From NCBI GenBank assembly GCA_024225035.1, contig JAAEMX010000441.1, positions 171,943-235,942 on the forward strand: DNA of 64,000 nt, read 5' to 3'. Shown here piece by piece: positions 36,980-44,796 of this stretch. A program made the translations under genes and the position numbers. This stretch comes from Lentisphaerota bacterium (GTDB lineage Bacteria > Verrucomicrobiota > Lentisphaeria > Victivallales > Victivallaceae). The stretch's first letter is position 1, and every line of letters starts with the position of its first letter. The notes under the pieces are model-generated. The model did not search any database. It saw nothing but the letters and a program-made list of their open reading frames with translations, and was not told where the DNA came from.

Positions 36980-38002
36980 ATGATAATTAAAACAAAGTCA
37001 TTTCCGCGTGCAGCGCTGATTGGAAATCCATCGGATGGTTATTACGGTAAAACCATTGCTTTTGTATTCAGCAATTACTGTGCTGAAGTCGTGCTGTATG
37101 AAAGCCCTGAGCTTGATTTGTTACCGTCATTGCGTGATCATACAAGATTTAAAGGTATTGAGCATTTGGCAGAAGATGTAGGGCTTTATGGATACTATGG
37201 CGGAATAAGGCTGCTTAAGGCAACAATAAAAAAGTTTTACGAATATTGTCAGCATAATGCAATTGAGCTTGATGACAGGAACTTCACTGTACGTTATAAT
37301 ACATCTATACCTAACCGACTCGGGCTTGCCGGCTCTTCAGCCATTATCACGGCTTGTACAAGGGCTCTCAAAAAGTTCTACGGCGTAAAAATGGCAAAGC
37401 CTATTTTGGCAAATTTTGTACTTTCAGTAGAAAAAGAAGAGCTGGGAATAGATGCGGGGTTGCAGGACAGGGTCGCACAGGCTTACAATAAACCGATATT
37501 CATGAATTTTGATCTGGAATATATGAGCAAGCATGGCTACGGCATTTATGAAGAAACTAGAATCCCGCAGAACATAAACCTTTATATTGCTTTCAGAACA
37601 GATCTTTCAGAAGGTTCAGAAATTCTCCACGGCAGGCTGCGTGAAGATTATGAAGCTGGGCAACCGGAAGTCCTGGCTGCAATAAATGAATGGTCAGAAT
37701 TGACTAACAAGGTAAAAACATGTCTTGACAACGGAGGTTGCGATGAACTTCCTCTGCTGCTTGACAGAAACTTTGATTTGCGCTGTGAGGTCTGTAATTC
37801 TGTCAGTCCTAAAAATAAGCAAATGGTTGAAGCTGCTCGTTCTGTTGGAGCCTCAGCCAAATTTACCGGTTCAGGCGGAGCTGTTATTGGTACTTTTAAA
37901 GACGATAATATGTTTAATGCCTTGCGTATGAAACTTCACGAAAATAATATTGAGGTCATTAAACCTCAAATAGTTACTTCTTCTGACGAAGCTTTTGAAT
38001 AA
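36980..38002 (+). CDS. GHMP kinase, glucuronokinase-like
   Basis: 340 residues from the ATG at 36980; a TTG at 36968 and GTG at 36977 are alternatives. ALIGNPSDGYYGKTIAF at residues 12-28 closely recalls the opening of plant glucuronokinases, GLAGSSA at 115-121 is the GHMP ATP-binding motif, and KFTGSGGAVIG is the C-terminal glycine motif. Family members phosphorylate a sugar at C1. It lies 39 bases upstream of galU, so a two-step route from free sugar to UDP-sugar is plausible. The substrate is inferred, not shown. Confidence 0.7.
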   Translation: MIIKTKSFPRAALIGNPSDGYYGKTIAFVFSNYCAEVVLYESPELDLLPSLRDHTRFKGIEHLAEDVGLYGYYGGIRLLKATIKKFYEYCQHNAIELDDRNFTVRYNTSIPNRLGLAGSSAIITACTRALKKFYGVKMAKPILANFVLSVEKEELGIDAGLQDRVAQAYNKPIFMNFDLEYMSKHGYGIYEETRIPQNINLYIAFRTDLSEGSEILHGRLREDYEAGQPEVLAAINEWSELTNKVKTCLDNGGCDELPLLLDRNFDLRCEVCNSVSPKNKQMVEAARSVGASAKFTGSGGAVIGTFKDDNMFNALRMKLHENNIEVIKPQIVTSSDEAFE

Positions 38003-38041
38003 TAGCTTTGTTCAGGGTGTATCTATGATCTGGAGAGAGTT

Positions 38042-38905
38042 ATGATTAAAAAAGCTGTTATTCCTGCTGCCGGATTCGGTACGCGTTTTTTGCCTTTTAC
38101 CAAAGCTGTGCCCAAAGAAATGATTCCTATCATTGATAAGCCGGTAATTCAGTATGTCATTGAGGAAGCTGCCGCGGCAGGTATTACTGATATTTTGATT
38201 ATTGTCAGCCGTGGGAAAATGGCTATCCAGGATCATTTTAATCCTGAATTCAGCCTGGAAGATCGTTTACAGAAAACAGGCAAAACCGAGATTCTTGAAG
38301 AATTAAGAAGTATTGACAGTCTGGCAAAACTGCACTTTGTATACCAGCAGGAACTAAACGGGCTAGGGGATGCTGTTTTACAAGCTAAAAGCTTTGTTGG
38401 CAATGATCCTTTTGCTATACTGCTGGGAGACACTGTTCTAAGTTCAGCAACTAAGCCGGTTACCTCACAGTTGCTTGATGCCTATGAAAAGACCAAGTCT
38501 CCAGTTGTTGCGCTGGAAGAAGTTCCATGGGAAGTAACCTCCCGTTATGGCGTTATCGATGGTGCCAGTGATGATGAAAAACTTTATGAACTTTCAGGAC
38601 TTGTTGAAAAGCCGGCTCCTGAAAAAGCTCCATCAAATTTGGTCATTGCCAGCCGCTATGTTTTTACTGCTGATATTTTTGATTATTTGGAGAAAACACC
38701 TCGTGGAAAAGGCAATGAAATTCAGTTGACAGATGCTATGCGGGCTATGCTTAAGGAACGCAATATGTATGGTTTGAAATTTGATGGCAAACGTCATGAT
38801 ATCGGCAATAAGCTTGACTTTATTAAATCAACTATTGAGTTTGCCCTGAATTCAGATGAATATCGCCAGCCTGTACTGGAATATATTAAATCACTCGATA
38901 TTTAA
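38042..38905 (+). CDS. galU: UTP-glucose-1-phosphate uridylyltransferase
   Basis: 287 residues. AVIPAAGFGTRFLPFTKAVPKEMIPI is the nucleotidyltransferase signature, DKPVIQYVIEEAAAAGITDI, LGDTVL and GLVEKPAPEKAPSN match GalU. It makes UDP-glucose, and some homologues accept other hexose- or uronate-1-phosphates. Length is standard. GGAGAGAG precedes the ATG. It probably shares a transcript with the GHMP kinase gene. Confidence 0.92.
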   Translation: MIKKAVIPAAGFGTRFLPFTKAVPKEMIPIIDKPVIQYVIEEAAAAGITDILIIVSRGKMAIQDHFNPEFSLEDRLQKTGKTEILEELRSIDSLAKLHFVYQQELNGLGDAVLQAKSFVGNDPFAILLGDTVLSSATKPVTSQLLDAYEKTKSPVVALEEVPWEVTSRYGVIDGASDDEKLYELSGLVEKPAPEKAPSNLVIASRYVFTADIFDYLEKTPRGKGNEIQLTDAMRAMLKERNMYGLKFDGKRHDIGNKLDFIKSTIEFALNSDEYRQPVLEYIKSLDI

Positions 38906-38932
38906 TTTATTTGGTAAATTAGACTATAATTC

Positions 38933-38966
38933 AAGACGTTTTTCTGCTGAAAATCGTCTTTTTTTG
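38933..38966 (+). terminator. Intrinsic terminator after galU
   Basis: AAGACG and CGTCTT form the base of a stem extended, after one T/T mismatch, by TTTTC/GAAAA around a TGCT loop. A T-run follows. Confidence 0.75.
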
Positions 38967-39027
38967 TGCCTTTATTTTCGATTCTTAAATTGCCTTTATT
39001 AGCAATATAAACAGGTTGTGAAACATC

Positions 39028-39058
39028 TTGACATCCCGCTTGTCTCTTTTGTCATACA
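39028..39058 (+). promoter_or_regulatory. Possible promoter of inositol-dehydrogenase-like gene
   Basis: A perfect -35 TTGACA (39028-39033) lies about 150 bases upstream of the start. The best -10 match at suitable spacing (TCATAC/CATACA) is weak. Confidence 0.25.
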
Positions 39059-39186
39059 AATGTTTTTCGTAGCATATTGTAGAGGAGTTTCATCACAAAG
39101 TAAACAGACTTCCCTTTTGGTGAGTTAGCAGTTAGATGTCATTAAGTAGGGTTGTCTAATAAATTATTGATTAAAAAGGAACCATG

Positions 39187-40197
39187 ATGAAAGAAATGAT
39201 ACTTGGAGTAATAGGGTGTGGACGGATCGGGCAAATGCATGTGGAAAACCTTATCAAGTGTTTTCCTAATGTTCGAATAAGGCTGGTGTGTGATACCGCA
39301 CCGGATCTGGAATGGGCCCTGAAATGGAAAATACCGATTACAGATAACCTCGATCAGTTGCTGGACTGCAAGGAGATAGAAGCTGTTCTTATAGCAGCTC
39401 CAAGTACATATCATATCGACCTGATTAAGCGAGTTGCGGCAGTTGGAAAACATATATTCTGTGAAAAGCCGCTGGCGTTTGACCTTGACAGCATTCAGGA
39501 GGCTGTCGAAGCCGTGGAAACTGCAGGAATAAAGTTTCAGGTAGGATTTAACCGTCGCTTTGACAATGATTATAAATCAATTCGCGACCGGGTTGCTGCT
39601 GGGGTGGTAGGCAAACCTTATGTCGTGAAAATAACCAATCGTGGCCCAGTACATCCCGGACTTGATTTTATTACGAATTCTGGCGGGATGTTTATGGATA
39701 AGGCCGTGCATGACTTTGATATGGCGCAATATGTAACCGGTCAGAAAGTTGTTGAAGTATTTACTCATGCCGGCTGCCTGAGCAATCCTGAATTTGCTGA
39801 AACCGGGGATGTGGATACAATAATGACAAGCCTGAGGTTGTCTGACGGAACACTTTGCAATACAGATTGTGCGCGAGTTACAAATTATGGATATGATCAG
39901 CGCCTTGAAATTTTTGGTGAAAAGGGCATGATAAAGACAAGAAATATTGGAGAAACTAATATAACTATGAATGTCCCTGGGGTAGGCCTGGTGGCAGACA
40001 ACCCTAAATGGGGTTTTGCTGAGAGATATTTTGATGCTTTTGTTGAACAGATGAAAGCATTTATAGCGTATTTGAGCAACGATGACATGAAGTCGCCAGT
40101 GGATGGTTATGCTGCAAAGAGTGCTGTAGCTGTTGCTGTTGCCGCCAGGAAGTCATTTCAGGAAAAGCGTTCGGTCAAGGTATCTGAGGTACTGTAA
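39187..40197 (+). CDS. Gfo/Idh/MocA dehydrogenase, inositol 2-dehydrogenase-like
   Basis: 336 residues from the ATG at 39187, six bases after AAGGA; the ATG at 39184 is too close. LGVIGCGRIGQMHVENL binds NAD(P), HIFCEKPLAFDLD has the catalytic Lys, and FNRRFDNDY plus GGMFMDKAVHDFDMAQY strongly resemble inositol 2-dehydrogenase (IolG) and close relatives. The reaction would be oxidation of myo-inositol or another cyclitol/sugar. No other iol genes are adjacent. Confidence 0.75.
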   Translation: MKEMILGVIGCGRIGQMHVENLIKCFPNVRIRLVCDTAPDLEWALKWKIPITDNLDQLLDCKEIEAVLIAAPSTYHIDLIKRVAAVGKHIFCEKPLAFDLDSIQEAVEAVETAGIKFQVGFNRRFDNDYKSIRDRVAAGVVGKPYVVKITNRGPVHPGLDFITNSGGMFMDKAVHDFDMAQYVTGQKVVEVFTHAGCLSNPEFAETGDVDTIMTSLRLSDGTLCNTDCARVTNYGYDQRLEIFGEKGMIKTRNIGETNITMNVPGVGLVADNPKWGFAERYFDAFVEQMKAFIAYLSNDDMKSPVDGYAAKSAVAVAVAARKSFQEKRSVKVSEVL

Positions 40198-40291
40198 ATG
40201 ACTTTAAAAGTTTGAATATAACGTCTAATGAAGATATGATAAGAGGATTACTGAAATAATAAAATAACTCAATGGAACCCTCTTACTTATT

Positions 40292-40750
40292 ATGTCTTTG
40301 AAACTTTATATAGATGGTGATGCTTTTCCCAATTTGCTTAAACCAGCTTTGCTGCGTGCAATTGAAAGGCTGAAATTGGCGACGTTTGTGGTCGCTAATA
40401 AAAGAATTAATATTGGTTCATCGCAATATATTACTTATATTGTGGTGGATGCGGGACCTGATGAGGCGGATAACCGCATTGTTGAAATGGTCGAAAAGGG
40501 GGATTTGGTTATAACAGCAGATATCCCTTTGGCTGATCGTGTTATAGCTAAAAAAGCTCATGCAGTTGACCATCGCGGTGGAATTTTTACTGTTGCTAAT
40601 ATTAAAAATTATTTAGCCATGCGAGACTTAATGCAGGGACTGCGGGATACCGGAGAGGTTACCGGAGGACCTCCGGCTTTGAAGCAAAAAGATGTACAGG
40701 ATTTTGTAAATCAGCTTGATAAGTTTTTGACTAAAGCCTTACGAAAATAA
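40292..40750 (+). CDS. UPF0178 (YaiI/YqxD) family protein
   Basis: 152 residues. LYIDGDAFPNLLKPALLRAIER, VVDAGPDEADNRIVE, DLVITADIPLADRVIAKKA and DHRGGIFTVANI are the diagnostic blocks of the UPF0178 family, whose acidic residues suggest a PIN-like nuclease fold. Length is standard. Cellular role is not established for the family. The ribosome site is weak. Confidence 0.88.
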   Translation: MSLKLYIDGDAFPNLLKPALLRAIERLKLATFVVANKRINIGSSQYITYIVVDAGPDEADNRIVEMVEKGDLVITADIPLADRVIAKKAHAVDHRGGIFTVANIKNYLAMRDLMQGLRDTGEVTGGPPALKQKDVQDFVNQLDKFLTKALRK

Positions 40751-40880
40751 ACAATCAGCATAATGTTTGTTTAAGATTAGTATTTTCTTCTGTGATTGTA
40801 TTTTTGTGTTTACTGGTTATCGTTTATTAGATTGTGATTTCGATGGAGTAATGCATAAAATATAACGAAGAGGTTGGATT

Positions 40881-41279
40881 ATGCTTAACCCGTATGAAGT
40901 AAGTGCCTTATTTGAAAATCTTCAGACAAATAACGCTGAAACGTTTTTCAATAGAGTTGCTGACGACGTGCATTGGACAGTTATAGGGACTCATCCGCTG
41001 GCCGGAGAATATTATTCAAAAGAATTATTTTTGGATGCGACCTTTAAACGCTTGAATAAAATCCTTAAAGAAGGTGTTGTCTTAAGAGTCAAGCACTTAT
41101 ACCTGGATGGAAATACCGCGATTGTTGAAATGGAGTCATTGTCGACCGCGGCAAACGGTAAGCCGTTTAATAACAAGTATTGCTGGGTTGTGGTTTTTAA
41201 TGAAAACAAAATGATAACGAGAGTGCGTGCATATCTTGATTCTGCACTTGTTCAGCAAGTTATTGATGAAAATGAGTAA
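40881..41279 (+). CDS. SnoaL/NTF2-like protein
   Basis: 132 residues with the cone-like NTF2 fold pattern: an N-terminal helix (VSALFENLQTNNAETFFNRV), DDVHWTVIGTHPLAG, and a run of strands with NKYCWVVVFNENKMITRVRAYLD. Related SnoaL-like and ketosteroid-isomerase-like proteins are small enzymes or binding proteins. No substrate can be assigned. GAAGAGG precedes the ATG. Confidence 0.75.
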   Translation: MLNPYEVSALFENLQTNNAETFFNRVADDVHWTVIGTHPLAGEYYSKELFLDATFKRLNKILKEGVVLRVKHLYLDGNTAIVEMESLSTAANGKPFNNKYCWVVVFNENKMITRVRAYLDSALVQQVIDENE

Positions 41280-41289
41280 ATAATATTTT

Positions 41290-41325
41290 AAAGGCTCAGT
41301 CTTTATAGAAAGTTACTGAGCCTTT
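41290..41325. terminator. Bidirectional terminator between convergent genes
   Basis: AAAGGCTCAGT and ACTGAGCCTTT form a perfect 11-bp stem, with CTTT/AAAG pairing in the loop. It serves the SnoaL-like gene on plus and the YbgF-like gene on minus. Confidence 0.75.
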
Positions 41326-41337
41326 AATATCATTATC

Positions 41338-41949
41338 TTAAATTCCGCTTCTTTTGATAATATCAACCAGTTTTCTGCCTTTATGGTCTATGCTGTCAGG
41401 ATATTTTTCTTTAATCTGATCAAAGAGTTTTTTTGCTTCACTTTTCTTGCCTGATTTCAGGTAAAAGTAACCTAGCTGAAAGCGGGCATAAGAGGCAACT
41501 TGAACTCCGTCTCCATAGTAACAATCGCCAAATTTATCTATTGCCATCTTAAAATATTTCTCTTTATCAGCTTTAGACTTACTCATTTGTCCAATGTATA
41601 ATGCGGCACAGCCGGCCCGGTTAGACTTAGGGTACTTCTTTACAATCTCTGAAAACTTACGAATACAATCAAGAGCACCCCATTTTTTTGACGCACGTTG
41701 ATATGTCTGCTCAATTTTTTTAAGTTCTTCTATTGAATAGTATTTGAGATCGGTTTGCATTCTTTTTCTGGCAGCAGCTCTAAGTTGATTGACAGAGTTG
41801 AATTTCTGCTGTTGTTTGAGCAATGACTGAACCTTTTGCTTAAGCGAGGCCAGTTCCTGTTCAAGTTTTGCCACTCGTTTTTCAAGATCGGTTTGGGCAA
41901 AGCTGCTGAATGCAGCAGCTGTCAGGATTGCGATGGTGAATAATTTCAT
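41338..41949 (-). CDS. YbgF/CpoB-like periplasmic coiled-coil TPR protein
   Basis: 203 residues. Signal peptide MKLFTIAILTAAAFSSFAQ, a coiled coil with heptads (LEKRVAKLEQELASLKQKV, then LLKQQQKF), then TPR-like helices (DCIRKFSEIVKKYPKSNRAGCAALYIGQM, FQLGYFYLKSGKKSEAKKLFDQI). The order of coiled coil then TPR resembles YbgF/CpoB proteins of the cell envelope. The expected pal/tol genes are not adjacent. GGAGG precedes the ATG. The upstream membrane protein gene at 41974 is 24 bases away on the same strand. Confidence 0.65.
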   Translation of the reverse strand: MKLFTIAILTAAAFSSFAQTDLEKRVAKLEQELASLKQKVQSLLKQQQKFNSVNQLRAAARKRMQTDLKYYSIEELKKIEQTYQRASKKWGALDCIRKFSEIVKKYPKSNRAGCAALYIGQMSKSKADKEKYFKMAIDKFGDCYYGDGVQVASYARFQLGYFYLKSGKKSEAKKLFDQIKEKYPDSIDHKGRKLVDIIKRSGI

Positions 41950-41973
41950 GCGGCCTCCTTATTGAAATTAGAA

Positions 41974-42600
41974 TTAGACTTCGCTTATTGGTTCTTCGAA
42001 GTTTATGAATCGTTCTTTGAACCAGTTTACTAGTTCATTCGGGTCTACTTCTCCGTATTTATCAAAGCGTGAAAAAGCTAGAGCTTCTCCTGAGTAGGGG
42101 ACGTCATTTTCCCGATATGGTCCGACTATTCCGACCATCCATCCATCTTCCGCAGCCCAGTGATCAGCTGGCATTTTGTAACGATAAACAAGAAATTCTC
42201 CTAAGTTATCTTTATTGTCAATTGGCTGCTTGATTGATTCAATCAATTCAATTGTATCCGGAGGTGCCTGCATCTCGTGAGGATGGATCATCCATTGTAT
42301 CAGTTCAGCTTCGCCTTGCGATTTTATATCCAGATAGCGTTCAGGAAAGAGGTCGCGACGCTCGTAGAACTTAAGGAATGAGTAAAGCATTGGCCTTAAG
42401 TAGGATTTAACAGCGTAAGATTCAACTTCTTCCGCGGAAATAGATTCTTTGGCTTCTAGTTTTTCGCAAATTGGCAGCAGAGCGTTAATAATCATTTTAT
42501 CGCGTTTTCTACTGCCCCGTGAGGCCGAAACACGTCCCCAGCAAATGAAGCCGAAAATTAAAGATACGAAAGCGCCAACTCCAATAAGAACATAAAACAA
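41974..42600 (-). CDS. Membrane-anchored protein of unknown function
   Basis: 208 residues. The start is TTG at 42600, set by AGGAGG five bases upstream; the nearby ATG is out of frame. One N-terminal membrane helix (FYVLIGVGAFVSLIFGFICWG) is followed by a charged cytoplasmic or periplasmic domain with many acidic residues and a Trp-rich stretch (HWAAEDGWMVGIVGPY). No family was recognised. It probably shares a transcript with the YbgF-like gene. Confidence 0.65.
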   Translation of the reverse strand: MFYVLIGVGAFVSLIFGFICWGRVSASRGSRKRDKMIINALLPICEKLEAKESISAEEVESYAVKSYLRPMLYSFLKFYERRDLFPERYLDIKSQGEAELIQWMIHPHEMQAPPDTIELIESIKQPIDNKDNLGEFLVYRYKMPADHWAAEDGWMVGIVGPYRENDVPYSGEALAFSRFDKYGEVDPNELVNWFKERFINFEEPISEV

Positions 42601-42815
42601 AACTTCCTCCTAATATGTCAAGTTAAAGATTTACCGCAATTATCACAGAACCTGTCATCTGAATCATAAAATCCATTAACTATTATAATTTGATGTATAA
42701 ATATAGATACTTCGTATTGGAAGAATTTGCAAGCGGTTTAAGTGCAAAAAGAGCCTGCTGTCCAGGGATGTATGTGAGGCAGACAAGGAGAGAATGAAAA
42801 TTTATTAATACATGC

Positions 42816-42977
42816 CTAACAGCATTCGCATTGTTTACAGCGTTTGATTTCCTCAAGCTTCATGGATTCAGGGCGCTGCTTGTAGTACTCATCTAATGGG
42901 AAGCAGCCTGAAATCAGGCCGTTGCGTGGGGCATTGGTGCAGTCTCCGAATGTTCGGCAGATTTTTCGACGCTGAAG
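42816..42977 (-). pseudogene. Detached 3' end of the ene-reductase gene
   Basis: Continues the OYE frame past the TAA at 42978-42980 and codes for a Cys-rich tail with [30 protein letters not shown] and KRCKQCECC, ending at TAG. The CRTFGDC and CKQCECC cysteines could bind metal or flavin-related cofactors. Confidence 0.6.
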
Positions 42978-44258
42978 TTATTTGCCTTGAAGATGATCGG
43001 TGCAAATTTCCGGATATGACAAGACCATGCGACCGATGCCTATAAAATCAGCCATATTGTTTTCAACGACATATTCGCCAACATTCGGGAGCCATTCCTG
43101 TAAGCAGGTATAGCCCGACCCGACAAACAACATGCCCGGCAGTTGTTTTTTGACTTCAGCGACAGCGTTGATTTGTCGCGCGGCTCCTGTCAATGGATCT
43201 TCCGGGGATTCATAACCATCTACGACTGGGTAGTAAGCGGGACGCTGGATATGCGGATTATAGTAAGGGCTGCCGACTGTAGTGCAAACCATCTTGACCC
43301 CATATTGCTGTATCATTTTCAGGAACTCGATAGTTTCTGTCATATCGATACCTGATCCGGTGCCATCTCCACCAAATGCATACGGATATTTTCCTGACCA
43401 TTCCATGGGCTTTCCGGAGCCGTCTTCATTTTTTTCAAACGGTAACCAGTCGAAAAGACTTAACCGTAATGAAATATCCAGTCCGGGAGCTTCCTTGCTG
43501 ATTCCTTCAGCTATTTCCCTGAAAAAACGAGTACGGTTTTCAAAAGAGCCGCCGTATTTTCCCGGGCGGTCATGAGCAGAAAGAAATTCGTGCCCCAGGT
43601 AACCGTGGGCGTGCTTGATATCCACAAAATCAAATCCGGCTTGCTGTGCGAGTTTTGCGGCTTTGACATAGTGTTGGATTATATTTTCAACTTCCATGTC
43701 CGAAATGACATTACTGGCATCGTTGCCAAACTTTTTATCAAGGAGAGGATGCGAGTAAGCTATTCTGGATTCAAGGATTTCATCACGATGAGGATGTGAA
43801 AATCGGCCGGAGTGGGTAATTTGTAAACCGATATACAGGTCGCCTGCAGTGCCGTAGAGTTCTGCATGACGTTTAACCATTTTGTTGCGCAGAGTGGCAA
43901 TTGCGACAACAGTATTTTCATTAATCATTAACTGTCGTGGATTGCTGCGTCCAGACTCCATAATAGCTGCAGCTTCACAACCGTAAAGCAGCTTGGCTCC
44001 GCTTTCGGCAAAGCGCATCCAGCGACGGGCAGTTAAATTACTTGGAGTGCCATCGCTCATACAGTCCCAGCCTTCCATTGGCAGAATGCACCAGCGATTG
44101 CCGATTGTGCGTTCTTTATAATTGATTTTTCGTCCCAGCGGAGAGTTTTCTCCTTGTCTGGCTTCCGGGCAGAAATTCAGCTTTATGCCAAGGTTGTCAA
44201 TATGTTCCTGAAAAGCTTCGGGAGTTTTCAGGGCGGAGACTTTTTTGAAATTACTCAT
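42978..44258 (-). CDS. Old-yellow-enzyme-type NADH:flavin oxidoreductase, truncated by a nonsense codon
   Basis: 426 residues of an OYE/COG1902 enzyme: WCILPMEGWD for flavin binding, LQITHSGRFSHPHRD in the second strand, VDIKHAHGYLGHEFLSAHDR with the substrate-binding His pair and GGSFENRTRFFREI. The TAA at 42978 interrupts the gene: the same frame continues for 53 codons to a TAG at 42816 with family-like sequence ([18 protein letters not shown]). A single C-to-T change from CAA would produce it. The protein may still fold without this tail. It lies three bases after the XRE-cupin gene, in one operon with the flavoprotein. Confidence 0.75.
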   Translation of the reverse strand: MSNFKKVSALKTPEAFQEHIDNLGIKLNFCPEARQGENSPLGRKINYKERTIGNRWCILPMEGWDCMSDGTPSNLTARRWMRFAESGAKLLYGCEAAAIMESGRSNPRQLMINENTVVAIATLRNKMVKRHAELYGTAGDLYIGLQITHSGRFSHPHRDEILESRIAYSHPLLDKKFGNDASNVISDMEVENIIQHYVKAAKLAQQAGFDFVDIKHAHGYLGHEFLSAHDRPGKYGGSFENRTRFFREIAEGISKEAPGLDISLRLSLFDWLPFEKNEDGSGKPMEWSGKYPYAFGGDGTGSGIDMTETIEFLKMIQQYGVKMVCTTVGSPYYNPHIQRPAYYPVVDGYESPEDPLTGAARQINAVAEVKKQLPGMLFVGSGYTCLQEWLPNVGEYVVENNMADFIGIGRMVLSYPEICTDHLQGK

Positions 44259-44261
44259 ACG

Positions 44262-44792
44262 TCAGAACCTTTTATCCTTGCGCAGATGCAGCAATACGAT
44301 TTCACAGTCTTCAAGAGCTTCATATGAATGTTCAAGAAGAGCGTCAAATTGAATTGATTCACCTGCTTTCAATTCGTATTTTTCTTTGGGCAGATAAAAC
44401 TGCAGTCGTCTCTTGAGTACCCAGCACATTTCATAGTCATTGCGATGCAGTTCCGGCTTATGTACTTTAGCACCGGCCTTTGCACGGCCATACATTGCTC
44501 TGAGGTTGCCATAAACAACCCGTTCAAAGCGGAAATCACCGGATGTGTAAGGTTTGGAGGCTGCAGTTTGTGCGGTACGGTCTTCGCAAAGCGCTATTAA
44601 ATCGCTGGCTGTGAGACCAAACACCTTGGCTAAACGGAAAACCGTCTCCAGTTCACAAACTGTCTGGTTGCGTTCCAGTTTTGAAATTACACTGGCTGAA
44701 ACGCCGCTTTTTTCTGAGAGGTCGGCAATATTCATGCCGTCACGTTTGCGAAGTTCTCTGAGAATTGTGAAGTCGTAGATGCGGTTTTCCAT
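44262..44792 (-). CDS. XRE-cupin transcriptional regulator
   Basis: 176 residues from the ATG at 44792; the longer frame to 45020 lies within the flavoprotein gene. Helix-turn-helix of the XRE type at about 8-62 (LRELRKRDGMNIADLSEKSG, VSASVISKLERN) is followed by a cupin domain at about 100-172 (HRNDYEMCWVLKRRLQFYL, LKAGESIQFDALLEHSYEAL). Such regulators sense a small ligand in the cupin. It sits four bases after the flavoprotein stop and three before the ene-reductase start, so all are co-transcribed. Confidence 0.82.
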   Translation of the reverse strand: MENRIYDFTILRELRKRDGMNIADLSEKSGVSASVISKLERNQTVCELETVFRLAKVFGLTASDLIALCEDRTAQTAASKPYTSGDFRFERVVYGNLRAMYGRAKAGAKVHKPELHRNDYEMCWVLKRRLQFYLPKEKYELKAGESIQFDALLEHSYEALEDCEIVLLHLRKDKRF

Positions 44793-44796
44793 AACT

